The notes below the pieces were generated by a model. It ran no database searches, was not told where the DNA came from, and saw nothing but the letters and a program-made list of their open reading frames with translations. A stretch of 64,000 nt of DNA. Origin: Hamadaea sp013361475 (GTDB taxonomy: Bacteria; Actinomycetota; Actinomycetes; Mycobacteriales; Micromonosporaceae). The stretch lies in contig NZ_JBFAHM010000009.1 of assembly GCF_040654195.1 (NCBI RefSeq), positions 310,001-374,000 on the forward strand. The letters run 5' to 3'. Position 1 is the stretch's first letter. Every line of letters starts with the position of its first letter. Positions 1 through 7,735 of this stretch are shown piece by piece. A program made the position numbers and the translations under genes.

Positions 1-56
1 GCGATGTATTCGGCGACGTTGTAGAACGGCACGACGACACTGAGTCGAGGCGTCAC
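1..56 (-). CDS. Family 2 glycosyltransferase, N-terminal fragment
   Basis: The first 18 codons run off the left edge of the window. They begin at a GTG (54-56) and read V-T-P-R-L-S-V-V-V-P-F-Y-N-V. The stretch SVVVPFYN is the classic first beta strand of GT-A family 2 glycosyltransferases, which bind a nucleotide sugar. A strong Shine-Dalgarno sequence (GGAGGGG, complement of 62-69) lies just upstream and supports this start. The gene is divergent from mtnA. The acceptor and pathway cannot be judged from the fragment. Confidence 0.75.
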   Translation of the reverse strand, partial: MTPRLSVVVPFYNVAEYI

Positions 57-127
57 GGATCCCCCCTCCGACCCGAGGACTCTGTTACTCAGTAGCTTAC
101 GTACCGTTTTGGCATGGTACCGACGAT

Positions 128-1129
128 TTGAGAATCGGCTACGTTTACCCTGTGGATCGCACCATCGACTGGGACGGCGAAGCGGTCGTCACCGTGGACC
201 AGACCGCGCTGCCGCAGGCGTACCGGGAGCTGCGGCTCCGCGACGTCGACTCGCTCATCGACGCCATCTCCCGGCTCGCGATCCGCGGCGCGCCGGCCCT
301 CGGTGGCGCGGGCGCCCTCGGCGTCGCCCTGCTCGCGCGGGATCATGACGCCCAAGTGGTACGCACAGAGGCCGAGCGCCTCGCGTCCGCTCGGCCGACC
401 GCGGTGAACCTCCGGTGGGGGGTGAATCGGGCGCTGAGCCGGTTGGACGAGGGCCCCGAGGCGGTGCTGGCCGAGGCGCTCGCCGTGCTGGAAGCGGACA
501 TCAAGGCCAATCACGACGCCTCCGGGCGCGCCGCCGACCTGGTGCGAGAGGTGTGCGAGCGGCGTCCGGTACGCCTGCTGACCCATTGCAACGCCGGTCG
601 GCTGGCCACCGTGGGCTGGGGTTCGGCGCTGGGCGTCGTGCGTCACCTGGCCGCCGCGGGCGAGGTCGGCGAGGTGCTCGCCGACGAGACCCGGCCACTG
701 CTCCAGGGTGCGCGGCTGACCGCGTACGAGCTGGCCGAGATGGGCGTTCCCTATCGGATCTGCCCGGACTCCGCCGCCGCGACCGCGATGGCCCAGGGTC
801 TGGTGGACTGCGTCGTCGTCGGGGCCGACCGGATCGCCGCCAACGGCGACGTCGCGAACAAGATCGGCACATACGCCGTCGCACTGGCCGCCGCCCGGCA
901 CGGGATCCCGTTCATCGTCGTCGCGCCGGAGTCGACCGTCGACGAGGCGATCACCGACGGCTCGGCGATCCCGATCGAGCAGCGGGACCCGGCCGAGGTC
1001 ACCCACTACGCCGGAGTGCCGGTCGCGCCGGCAGGCGCGGGCGCGTTCAACCCCGCCTTCGATGTGACTCCAGCCGACCTGGTCACGGCGATCGTCACCG
1101 AGAATCGGGTGTGGCGTCCGCTCCCCTGA
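128..1129 (+). CDS. mtnA: S-methyl-5-thioribose-1-phosphate isomerase (MtnA)
   Basis: This is a 333-residue protein of the MtnA/eIF2B-alpha family, which isomerises 5-methylthioribose-1-phosphate (or 5-deoxyribose-1-phosphate) to the ribulose-1-phosphate. Family signatures are the early RTIDWDG and DQTALP, the substrate-loop motif AIRGAPALGGAGALG, the HCNAG Cys-loop motif (LLTHCNAGRLATVGWG), DETRPLLQGARLTA and GADRIAANGDVANKIGT. The start is uncertain. The open frame begins with TTG at 128, but a GTG at 152 gives VDRTIDWDG, closer to the usual N-terminus. Neither has a clear ribosome-binding site. The 3' end overlaps the convergent aldolase gene by 35 bases. No other methionine-salvage genes (mtnB, C, D, K) are in the window. 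Confidence 0.93.
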   Translation: MRIGYVYPVDRTIDWDGEAVVTVDQTALPQAYRELRLRDVDSLIDAISRLAIRGAPALGGAGALGVALLARDHDAQVVRTEAERLASARPTAVNLRWGVNRALSRLDEGPEAVLAEALAVLEADIKANHDASGRAADLVREVCERRPVRLLTHCNAGRLATVGWGSALGVVRHLAAAGEVGEVLADETRPLLQGARLTAYELAEMGVPYRICPDSAAATAMAQGLVDCVVVGADRIAANGDVANKIGTYAVALAAARHGIPFIVVAPESTVDEAITDGSAIPIEQRDPAEVTHYAGVPVAPAGAGAFNPAFDVTPADLVTAIVTENRVWRPLP

Positions 1130-1775
1130 CCTCCGGTGCGCTCGCTCCATAGCTCGCGAGCTTCCGGCCGACGCGGTCGATCTCGGCCGCGTCCAGCACC
1201 CGGGGCTCCCCGGCGGCCTTGGCTCGCAGCCACACGTCGCAGAGCCATTCGAGGTACTGCGCCTTGGCGTACGCCTTGGCCAGGGTGTCGCCGACCGCGA
1301 TGGTGCCGTGGTTGCCCAGCAGACACCCGGTACGCCCGGCGAGCGCCGCCGTCACGGATTCGGCCAGCTCGTCGGTGCCGTAGGTGGCGTACCGGGCGAC
1401 CCGGATCGGCCCGCCGAACAGGGCCACGAGGTAGTGCACCGACGGCAGCTCGTCGACCAGCGTGGCGACCGCCGTGGCGGCGGCCGAATGGGTGTGCACG
1501 ACGGCGTTCCCGCCGGTGGCTTGGTAGGCCGCCAGATGGGTCGGCAGTTCCGTGGTGGGCGCGAGCGGGGCGTCGACCGGGGTGCCGTCGAGGCGGTGCA
1601 CCCCGACCAGGTCCGGCGTCAGCTCCTCGTACGCCAGCCCGCTCGGCGTGACCGCGATCAGCTCGCCGCGCCGGGCCGAGATGTTGCCCGAGGTGCCCAC
1701 CACGAGCCCGTCGGCCACCATCCGATGGCAGTACGCGACGACCGCCCGCCGCTCCTCCCCCAACACCAACTCCAC
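1095..1775 (-). CDS. Class II (FucA/MtnB-like) aldolase
   Basis: This 226-residue zinc-dependent class II aldolase/adducin-family enzyme shows, in order, TSGNIS (phosphate loop), ITPSG-like VTPSG, a catalytic-acid motif TTELPTH, the metal-binding VVHTHS (His-x-His) and the third zinc His in LLGNHG. Members cleave or dehydrate sugar-1-phosphates: fuculose-1-phosphate aldolase, methylthioribulose-1-phosphate dehydratase, or the aldolase of the 5-deoxyribose (DHAP) shunt. Placement next to mtnA suggests it acts on the MtnA product, giving DHAP plus an aldehyde; that is inference. Sequence alone does not separate aldolase from MtnB dehydratase. The start is GTG at 1775 with a purine-rich site (GAGGTAGGG) upstream. 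It overlaps the mtnA 3' end. Confidence 0.85.
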   Translation of the reverse strand: MELVLGEERRAVVAYCHRMVADGLVVGTSGNISARRGELIAVTPSGLAYEELTPDLVGVHRLDGTPVDAPLAPTTELPTHLAAYQATGGNAVVHTHSAAATAVATLVDELPSVHYLVALFGGPIRVARYATYGTDELAESVTAALAGRTGCLLGNHGTIAVGDTLAKAYAKAQYLEWLCDVWLRAKAAGEPRVLDAAEIDRVGRKLASYGASAPEVRGADATPDSR

Positions 1776-1794
1776 CCGCGCACCCTACCTCGCC

Positions 1795-1867
1795 TGATCA
1801 TTGCGTCACCCATGCTGTTTCGCGCGACGAAATGTCCGCTCAAACAGCATGGCTGACGCAATGATCA
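1795..1867. repeat. 73-bp palindromic element, copy 1
   Basis: An inverted repeat with 26-base arms (1795-1820 and 1842-1867), beginning TGATCATTGCG and ending in its complement CGCAATGATCA; the arms differ at one position. The outer TGATCA at 1862-1867 supplies the TGA stop of the UvrA-like gene. Its reverse complement aligns end to end with the element at 7663-7735 (about 8 differences in 73). It probably also ends transcription of the UvrA-like gene before the aldolase gene. Confidence 0.85.
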
Positions 1868-4303
1868 CGCCTGGGCGGCGAGCGTGGCGGCGAGGTAGGG
1901 GGCGGTGCGGCTGTCCGGAGCGGCGGCGACGGCGGCGGGCGGACCGGCGGCGACGATCCGGCCACCGTCGGAGCCGCCTCCGGGGCCGAGGTCGACGACC
2001 CAGTCGGCGCCGGCGATCACGGCGAGGTCGTGCTCGACGACGATCACGGTGTGCCCCTGATCCACCAGGCTGTGCAGTTGCCGGGTGAGGACTTCGACGT
2101 CGGCCGGGTGCAGTCCGGTGGTCGGCTCGTCGAGCAGGTACAGCGTCCGGCCCCGGCGGCCGCGCTGGAGTTCGGCGGCGAGCTTGATCCGTTGCGCCTC
2201 GCCGCCGGACAGTTCCGTGGCGGGCTGGCCGAGATGGAGATAGCCCAGTCCCACCTCCCGGAGTACGCCGAGGCTCCGGGCAGCGGCGGGGACGTCGGCG
2301 AGGAACTCCGCCGCCTCGTCCACGGTGAGGTCGAGGACGTCGGCGACGGTCTTGTCGCGATAGGCGACCTCCAGCGTCGCCGCGTTGTAGCGGGCGCCAT
2401 GGCAGGTGGGGCAGGGTTGATAGGTCCCGGGTAGGAAGAGCAGTTCGACCGCGACGAATCCCTCGCCCTGACAGGTCTCGCAGCGACCGCCCGCCACGTT
2501 GAAGGAGAACCGGCCGGCGGTGTAGCCGCGTTCCTTGGCGGTCGGCGTACCGGCGAAGACTTTGCGTACGGCGTCGAACAGGCCGGTGTAGGTCGCCAGG
2601 TTCGACCGGGGCGTACGCCCGATCGGCCGCTGGTCGACGCGGACGAGCCGGTCGAGCTGCTCGACGCCGGTCGCGGTCACGCCGATCGACGCGTCGACCG
2701 ACTCCTCCAGGGAATCGTCGTCGGTTTCCTCGGAGGGTTCCTCGTCGGCGCGAAGATGACCGGCGACGACGTCGGCGAGCACCTGACTGACCAACGTGGA
2801 CTTACCGGAGCCGGAGACGCCCGTGACCGCCGTAAACACCCCGAGCGGAAACTCCACGCTCAAGTCCCGCAGGTTGTGGCGGTCGATTCCGGTGAGCCGC
2901 AACCAGCCGGTCGGCCTGCGCTCCGCAGAGTCCAAGAGGGACTGTCCATGAAAGAGGAACCGGGCGGTCGCCGATCGCTCGACGGCGGCCAGCCCCGCGA
3001 CGGGACCACTGTAGAGAACCTCGCCGCCGTGGGTTCCGGCGCCCGGACCGACGTCGATCAGCCACGCCGCTGTGCGTATCACCTGAAGATCGTGTTCCAC
3101 CAGCAGCAGCGAGTTGCCCGCGGCCTGGAGCCGCGCGAGCAGCGTGAGCAGGGGTTCGGTGTCGGCCGGATGCAGCCCGGCGGACGGTTCGTCCAGGACG
3201 TAGACCACCCCGAACAGCCCCGAGCGCAGCTGGGTCGCAAGCCGGAGCCGTTGCAGCTCGCCCGCGGAGAGGGTGGGCGTCGACCGGTCGACGCTGAGGT
3301 AGCCGAGGCCGAGTTCGACGAGGAGATCGATGCGGGCGAGCAGGTCGGGGACGATGGTGGCGGCCGGCTCGGTGGTCGGCGGCCGTTCGCGGAGCACGGC
3401 GCCGAGATCGCGCAGCGGCACAGCGACCATGTCTGCTATGGACAGTCCGGCGTAGGTGACGGCGAGCGACGACGGCTGCAACCGGCGACCGTGGCAGACC
3501 GGGCACGGCGACGTACGCAGAAAGCGCCGCATCCGCTGCCGGATCGGCAGGCTCTTCGACGTCGCGAAGGTATGCAGCACATAGCGTTCGGCGCTCTGAT
3601 AGCGACCCTGGTAAGGCCGTTGGATCCGGCCGACCTCGCGTTCCGGGTGGACGGTGACGACCGGTTGCTCGTCGGTGAACAGGATCCAGTCACGGTCCTG
3701 CTGGGACAGTTCCGCCCACGGACGGTCCACGTCGTACCCGAGGGTGGCGAGGATGTCCCGGAAGTTCTTGCCCAGCCAGGCTCCCGGCCAGGCGGCGATC
3801 GCGCGGTCGCGAATGGACAGCGACGGGTCGGGGACGAGTGAGTCCTCCGTGACCCGGTGCAGCAAGCCTTGACCGTGGCATTCGGGGCACGCTCCGGCCG
3901 GAGTGTTGGGCGAGAAGGCGTCGGAGTCGACGCGGGGCGCGCCGGGCGGATAGTCGCCCGCCCGCGAATAGAGCATCCGCAGCAGGTTCGACAGCGTCGT
4001 GACCGTGCCGACCGAGGAACGCGACCCTGGCACCGCCCGCTGCTGACCGAGCGCGACCGCGGGCGGCAGTCCGGTGATCTGGTCGACCTTCGGCGCGCCG
4101 ACCTGGTTGAGGAGGCGGCGGGCGTACGGGGACACCGACTCGAGGTAGCGGCGCTGGGCCTCGGCGTAGACGGTGCCGAAGGCCAGCGACGACTTCCCCG
4201 AACCGGAGACCCCGGTGACGACCACCAGTTCGTCGCGCGGGAACTCTACGTCCACGCCGCGGAGGTTGTGCTCGCGCGCTCCCGTTACCCGGACGAATCC
4301 CAC
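1865..4303 (-). CDS. UvrA-like class II ABC excinuclease subunit
   Basis: This 812-residue protein has two ABC ATPase halves. Walker A motifs are GVSGSGKSS near residue 35 and GVSGSGKST near residue 490. ABC signatures are LSAGELQRLRL and LSGGEAQRIKL. Zinc-binding CxxC pairs appear as CPECHG, CPVCHG, CETCQG and CPTCHG. At about 800 residues it lacks the extra domains of housekeeping UvrA (about 950), including the UvrB-binding region, and matches class II UvrA2/DrrC-type proteins linked to DNA-damage or antibiotic tolerance. The chosen start is GTG at 4303 (GFVRVTGAREHNLRGVDVEFP, the usual family beginning). An ATG at 4309-4311 is out of frame. The stop lies inside a palindromic repeat. Confidence 0.93.
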   Translation of the reverse strand: MGFVRVTGAREHNLRGVDVEFPRDELVVVTGVSGSGKSSLAFGTVYAEAQRRYLESVSPYARRLLNQVGAPKVDQITGLPPAVALGQQRAVPGSRSSVGTVTTLSNLLRMLYSRAGDYPPGAPRVDSDAFSPNTPAGACPECHGQGLLHRVTEDSLVPDPSLSIRDRAIAAWPGAWLGKNFRDILATLGYDVDRPWAELSQQDRDWILFTDEQPVVTVHPEREVGRIQRPYQGRYQSAERYVLHTFATSKSLPIRQRMRRFLRTSPCPVCHGRRLQPSSLAVTYAGLSIADMVAVPLRDLGAVLRERPPTTEPAATIVPDLLARIDLLVELGLGYLSVDRSTPTLSAGELQRLRLATQLRSGLFGVVYVLDEPSAGLHPADTEPLLTLLARLQAAGNSLLLVEHDLQVIRTAAWLIDVGPGAGTHGGEVLYSGPVAGLAAVERSATARFLFHGQSLLDSAERRPTGWLRLTGIDRHNLRDLSVEFPLGVFTAVTGVSGSGKSTLVSQVLADVVAGHLRADEEPSEETDDDSLEESVDASIGVTATGVEQLDRLVRVDQRPIGRTPRSNLATYTGLFDAVRKVFAGTPTAKERGYTAGRFSFNVAGGRCETCQGEGFVAVELLFLPGTYQPCPTCHGARYNAATLEVAYRDKTVADVLDLTVDEAAEFLADVPAAARSLGVLREVGLGYLHLGQPATELSGGEAQRIKLAAELQRGRRGRTLYLLDEPTTGLHPADVEVLTRQLHSLVDQGHTVIVVEHDLAVIAGADWVVDLGPGGGSDGGRIVAAGPPAAVAAAPDSRTAPYLAATLAAQA

Positions 4304-4330
4304 CCGCCCATGATCACACTTCGTCCGGCG

Positions 4331-5320
4331 TCAGTGGACGTGCTCGCGCAGGATCGCGGCGAATTCTTCGGGCCGCTCGATGTGCGGGCTGTGCCCGACG
4401 CCCTCGAACGTGATCTCCCGGTAGGAGCCACCGGCAGCCGCGTAGCGGTCCAGCACCTCGCGCGTCTGGCGCACCATCGGCTGCGGCGGCGCGATCTGCT
4501 CGCCCGGCCAGCCGGGCACGACCCCGATCTTCCCCAGGTACGCGAGATCGAAGGCGGACGTGTCCGACACGATGATGTCGGAGTCGCCGCGTACCCACGC
4601 GATCGGGGGCTTGCCGGCCAGCTTGAGGAGATCGTCGGCGACGTTGTGATGGCCCGGGTCCATCGCGTTCGCCACGCCTCTGGTCCCCGCGCGTACGCCC
4701 GGCCATCCCTCGGCGGGGACGGCGTCACCGGGGTAGTTGCCCTCGCCGACTGCGGTCGAGAGCACCGTGTCGAGCAGGGCCTCCTCGTCATCGCCGAGGG
4801 ACGCCGGATCGGCGACATAACAGGTACGCAGCACGGCCCGCGGAGTGGTCGGCGCGTCACCCGAGCGGTCACCGGCCGCGAGGGCGGCCACGAAACCGGG
4901 GTTCACCGCGCCCGCCCCGCCCAGCCCGAATCCGTACGGCGACAGCGGCGACTCCAGCACGAGCGCCTTGACCCGATCGGGGTGGTCGATCAGCAGTTGC
5001 GTGGCGATGCCACCGCCCATCGAGTGGCCGACCACGGTGATCGGCGTGCCGGGCGCGAACACGCCGGAGTCGTCGAGCAGCGCCGCGAGGTCGTCGGAGA
5101 AGTCCTTGAGTCCCCGGGTGGCGTCGACGGGGGCAGTCTCGGTGTCGCCGTAGCCGCGCAGGTCCGGGGCGACGATCCGCCACTGTTCGGGCAGGTGACG
5201 CAGCAGCGGCGCCCAGTACGCCGCCGACGAGCAGTTGCCGTGCACCAGGAGGACGGGCGGGCCGTCGAGCGGGCCGCGTACCAGGAGGTTCTGCTCGATG
5301 CCGTGGGCTTCGACCTTCAT
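4331..5320 (-). CDS. Alpha/beta hydrolase
   Basis: This 329-residue alpha/beta-hydrolase-fold protein has the oxyanion-loop motif LLVHGNCSSA, the DLRGYGDTE turn and the nucleophile elbow GHSMGG. It also has a late Asp region (WVRGDSDIIVSD) and a catalytic His in GVGHSPHIERPEEF. The family includes esterases, epoxide hydrolases and haloperoxidase-like enzymes, and the substrate cannot be assigned. I place the start at ATG 5320 (MKVEAHGIEQNLLV), where homology to the fold begins. The frame stays open up to 5404 with no better start. It ends 27 bases before the UvrA-like start and probably forms its own unit. Confidence 0.85.
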   Translation of the reverse strand: MKVEAHGIEQNLLVRGPLDGPPVLLVHGNCSSAAYWAPLLRHLPEQWRIVAPDLRGYGDTETAPVDATRGLKDFSDDLAALLDDSGVFAPGTPITVVGHSMGGGIATQLLIDHPDRVKALVLESPLSPYGFGLGGAGAVNPGFVAALAAGDRSGDAPTTPRAVLRTCYVADPASLGDDEEALLDTVLSTAVGEGNYPGDAVPAEGWPGVRAGTRGVANAMDPGHHNVADDLLKLAGKPPIAWVRGDSDIIVSDTSAFDLAYLGKIGVVPGWPGEQIAPPQPMVRQTREVLDRYAAAGGSYREITFEGVGHSPHIERPEEFAAILREHVH

Positions 5321-5391
5321 GCAGCCATGCTGGACCTGGGTCGCGTCGCGGGCAGTGGCCGCCTCCCCCACTCCAGCGACCGCGGGAATGT

Positions 5392-5416
5392 GGCCTCGCC
5401 CCACCCTGGCGGGGCC
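5392..5416. terminator. Candidate hairpin between two minus-strand hydrolase genes
   Basis: The 203-base gap 5321-5523 holds no convincing gene. It contains a GC-rich imperfect hairpin, GGCC-t-CGCCCC ... GGCGGGG-CC, with a short loop and no T tract. It could slow transcription leaving the upstream hydrolase gene, but GC-rich DNA makes such hairpins common by chance. Nothing else recognisable lies in the gap. Confidence 0.3.
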
Positions 5417-5523
5417 GCGCTCGCCCGGCGAGCCGGCGGCCGACCCGGCGGCGTGGTGATCCTAGATCAACCGCGACGTCGCCATGGGGCTGAAGACCGC
5501 CCAGCGACGGAGACCATTCAAGA

Positions 5524-6366
5524 TCACCCGAAGAAGTCCCGCAGTACGGACGCGACGACACCGGGCTTGCCGCGCCGGTCGGCGTTCCCGGACGCCCCGT
5601 GATCCAACCCGTCCAGCTGGACGTGCCGAGCCGACGGCAGCACCCGCGCCAGCGAGGCGACCGACTCCCGCAAGTACGCGGGGCTCCGCGTCCCGTTCAG
5701 CAGCAGCACCTCGGCGGTGATCCCGGCGTACCGGTCGAACTGGCCGCTGGCCTGGGCGGACAAGGCGAAGTCGTAGTGCAGTAGCCGTCCCAGCTCACCC
5801 ATCGGCACATGACCGTCGACCCCGGCCCGGCGCGCATCCGCGCGCACACCCAGCGCGGTCAGCGACCGGAGCACCGGCCGCGGGACACGCCGCAGGAAGG
5901 CCGGCCCCATCTCGGCGGCGAGCATGCCGGTCACGAGAGCGTCGACTACCTCGCCCGCCGCCAACGATGCGTCCAGCCGCGCCAGCGCCGCCGCCGGAAC
6001 GGCAGCCGAGGAGAAGATCGGTGGTTCGAAGATCGCGGCCTTCTTCACGAAGGCGGCGGCCTCCAGCGCGACGATCGCACCCGAACTCACCCCGAACACC
6101 TGGGACGTCTCCGTCGCGGCCAGCACCGCGCGTACGTCGTCCACTTCAGATTGAGGGACGCCGGGAGCCGGGTACGGGCCGCTCAGACCCCGGCCTCGCC
6201 GGTCGAGCAGGTGCACGGTGAACTGATCGCTCAACGCCTCGGCGAGTTCGCGGTGGCTCACCGCGGACTCCATCGCGCCGTGCAGAATCAGCAGGCCCGG
6301 ACCGGAGCCGATCGAATACCAGCCGAGCGTCGCGCCGTCGGGCGCGGTGGTCGTACGCGTGATCAT
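5524..6366 (-). CDS. Alpha/beta hydrolase, coupled to PadR regulator
   Basis: This 280-residue alpha/beta hydrolase has LLILHGAMES (oxyanion loop), DRRGRGLSG and a nucleophile elbow GVSSGA in place of the more common GxSxGG. It has a late VLLLNGTRSPAYL segment and a catalytic His in LDGLDHGAS. It resembles the small hydrolases often paired with PadR or MarR regulators; the substrate is unknown. The start is ATG 6366 (MITRTTTAPDG), preceded by a strong ribosome-binding site GGAGGAAAATC. It overlaps the padR stop as ATGA, so it is probably translated by coupling and repressed by the PadR protein. Confidence 0.85.
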   Translation of the reverse strand: MITRTTTAPDGATLGWYSIGSGPGLLILHGAMESAVSHRELAEALSDQFTVHLLDRRGRGLSGPYPAPGVPQSEVDDVRAVLAATETSQVFGVSSGAIVALEAAAFVKKAAIFEPPIFSSAAVPAAALARLDASLAAGEVVDALVTGMLAAEMGPAFLRRVPRPVLRSLTALGVRADARRAGVDGHVPMGELGRLLHYDFALSAQASGQFDRYAGITAEVLLLNGTRSPAYLRESVASLARVLPSARHVQLDGLDHGASGNADRRGKPGVVASVLRDFFG

Positions 6367-6956
6367 GATTTTCCTCCGGAGACTGCGGCGGACCAGGCCG
6401 ACCGCCATCCGGCGATCCGGCCCAGCAGGTTCTCGACGAAGCCGGCCTCGGTGTCGAGCAGGGCCAGGCGGTACTCCTCCTCGACGAGGAACAGCGGATG
6501 CACGTCCCGCGCCAGCGCCGCGTCGATCTCCTGCCGGGTCGAGGCACGCACCTCGCTCAGCCGGGAGAGCCGCGTGGTCAGCAGCTCGACCACCTCGTCC
6601 GGCGGCAGCGCGCCGATCAACGACAGCGCGGTCACGAACCGCGGATACTCGTGCTCCGGCTCGGCGACCAGCTCCCGCAGCCAGTCGCGCAGCTCACGCC
6701 GGCCGGCGTCGGTCATCGCGTACACGGTGCGCTCGGGGCGCAGCCCGGCCCGGCCGGTCTCCACCGGCGCCACGAAGCCGGCCTTCTCCAGCTGCTGAAA
6801 CACCATGTAGAGCGAGCCGTGGGTGAACTTGAGGCTCCGGTCGTCGCCGTGCGCGCGCAGCGTGCGCCCCAGGTCGTAGGGGTGCGTCGGCCCTTGGGTC
6901 AGGTAGGACAGCACCGCCAGCCCCAGCAGGTTCCCGACCTTCCGCTTCTTCGCCAT
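6363..6956 (-). CDS. PadR-family transcriptional regulator
   Basis: This 197-residue PadR-family repressor has an N-terminal winged helix: LLGLAVLSYLTQGPTHPYDL, then the recognition region FTHGSLYMVFQQLEKAGFV and the wing RTVYAMTDAGRRELRDWL. The C-terminal half (about 100-197) is the helical effector and dimer domain. It is first in a two-gene unit with the hydrolase at 5524-6366. The start is ATG 6956. The -10 element sits only six bases before this ATG, so the mRNA is predicted to be leaderless. An operator-like dyad lies between -35 and -10, which fits autorepression. Confidence 0.92.
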   Translation of the reverse strand: MAKKRKVGNLLGLAVLSYLTQGPTHPYDLGRTLRAHGDDRSLKFTHGSLYMVFQQLEKAGFVAPVETGRAGLRPERTVYAMTDAGRRELRDWLRELVAEPEHEYPRFVTALSLIGALPPDEVVELLTTRLSRLSEVRASTRQEIDAALARDVHPLFLVEEEYRLALLDTEAGFVENLLGRIAGWRSAWSAAVSGGKS

Positions 6957-6962
6957 GAACCT

Positions 6963-6991
6963 ATTATTCAGTCCTGACTAATCAGAGTCAA
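6963..6991 (-). promoter_or_regulatory. padR promoter with operator dyad
   Basis: On the minus strand a TTGACT -35 hexamer (6986-6991) is followed, after exactly 17 bases, by an AATAAT -10 hexamer (6963-6968) and then six bases to the padR ATG. The spacer carries the near-perfect dyad CTGATTAGTCAG (6974-6985), well placed for PadR binding. This is one of the clearest vegetative promoters in the window, and it implies a leaderless transcript. Confidence 0.7.
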
Positions 6992-7032
6992 CTAGCTGGT
7001 TGTGCGACCAGCTGCCGGGGAATAGGGACGAG

Positions 7033-7665
7033 ATGACCGAAGACGTCACGATCCCGCTGCCCACCGGGCAGGGCGAGGTCGCCGCCAGCCTCACGGTCCC
7101 GGACCAGCCTCGGGGCCTGGTCGTGTTCGCGCACGGCAGCGGCAGCTCCCGGCATAGCCCGCGCAATCGCCAGGTCGCGGACCTCCTCCAGGCCCGAGGG
7201 CAGGCCACGCTCCTGCTGGACCTGCTCACGGTGGCGGAGGAGATCGAGGAGCGGTCCCGCTTCGACATCCCGTTGCTGGCCGCGCGGCTCCAGACCGCTT
7301 GCCTTTGGGTACGCGAAGAGCCCGGACTGGAGACGGTGCGGTTGGGCCTCTTCGGGGCGAGCACGGGCGCGGCCGCCGCCCTCATCACGGCGGCGGAACC
7401 CGGGATCGACGTGACCGCGGTGGTCTCCCGGGGCGGCCGGCCCGACCTGGCCGGGCCCTATCTGCCGCTCGTCACGTCGCCGACGTTGCTGATCGTGGGC
7501 GGTGCCGACCCGCAGGTACTCGACCTCAACCGGCAGGCGGCCGCGTTGCTCCCCCGCGCGCGGCTGGCGATCGTACCGGGCGCGACGCATCTGTTCGAGG
7601 AGCCCGGCGCCCTGCGTCAGGTCGCCGACCTGGCCGCCGACTGGTTCGACCGCCATTTCCCGTGA
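7033..7665 (+). CDS. Dienelactone-hydrolase-like alpha/beta hydrolase
   Basis: This 210-residue protein begins with a short beta region (VTIPLPTGQGEVAASLTVP). It then has LVVFAHGSGSSRHSPRN, typical of the dienelactone hydrolase/YqiA-like group, a nucleophile elbow GASTGA, PTLLIVGGADPQVLDLN (acid region) and the catalytic His in VPGATHLFEEPG. Members hydrolyse esters or lactones; the substrate is unknown. ATG 7033 is chosen because a GGGACGAG ribosome-binding site precedes it. It is divergent from padR, so the shared 76-base region may control both. Its TGA stop is the first base triplet of a palindromic element. Confidence 0.82.
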   Translation: MTEDVTIPLPTGQGEVAASLTVPDQPRGLVVFAHGSGSSRHSPRNRQVADLLQARGQATLLLDLLTVAEEIEERSRFDIPLLAARLQTACLWVREEPGLETVRLGLFGASTGAAAALITAAEPGIDVTAVVSRGGRPDLAGPYLPLVTSPTLLIVGGADPQVLDLNRQAAALLPRARLAIVPGATHLFEEPGALRQVADLAADWFDRHFP

Positions 7666-7735
7666 TCATTGCGCCAGCCGTGCTGTTTGAGCGGGCAATT
7701 CGCCCCGCGAAACAGCATGGCTGGCGCAATGATCA
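7663..7735. repeat. 73-bp palindromic element, copy 2
   Basis: This is the same family as the element at 1795-1867, in the opposite orientation. The arms run 7663-7688 and 7710-7735, begin TGATCATTGCGCC, and can extend two more bases outward (CG). A second small stem (GCGGG/CCCGC) lies in the loop. Its outer TGATCA ends supply the TGA stops of both convergent neighbours. Position 12 pairs with 62: T-A in copy 1 and C-G in copy 2, a compensatory change that supports selection on the paired structure. It is likely a bidirectional terminator or a mobile REP-like element. Confidence 0.87.

Noticed and set aside
3857..5602. Long open frame on the plus strand across the UvrA-like and hydrolase genes
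   Set aside because: It is antisense to two genes with clear motifs, is rich in Arg/Gly and lacks any family motif; open antisense frames are common at this GC content.
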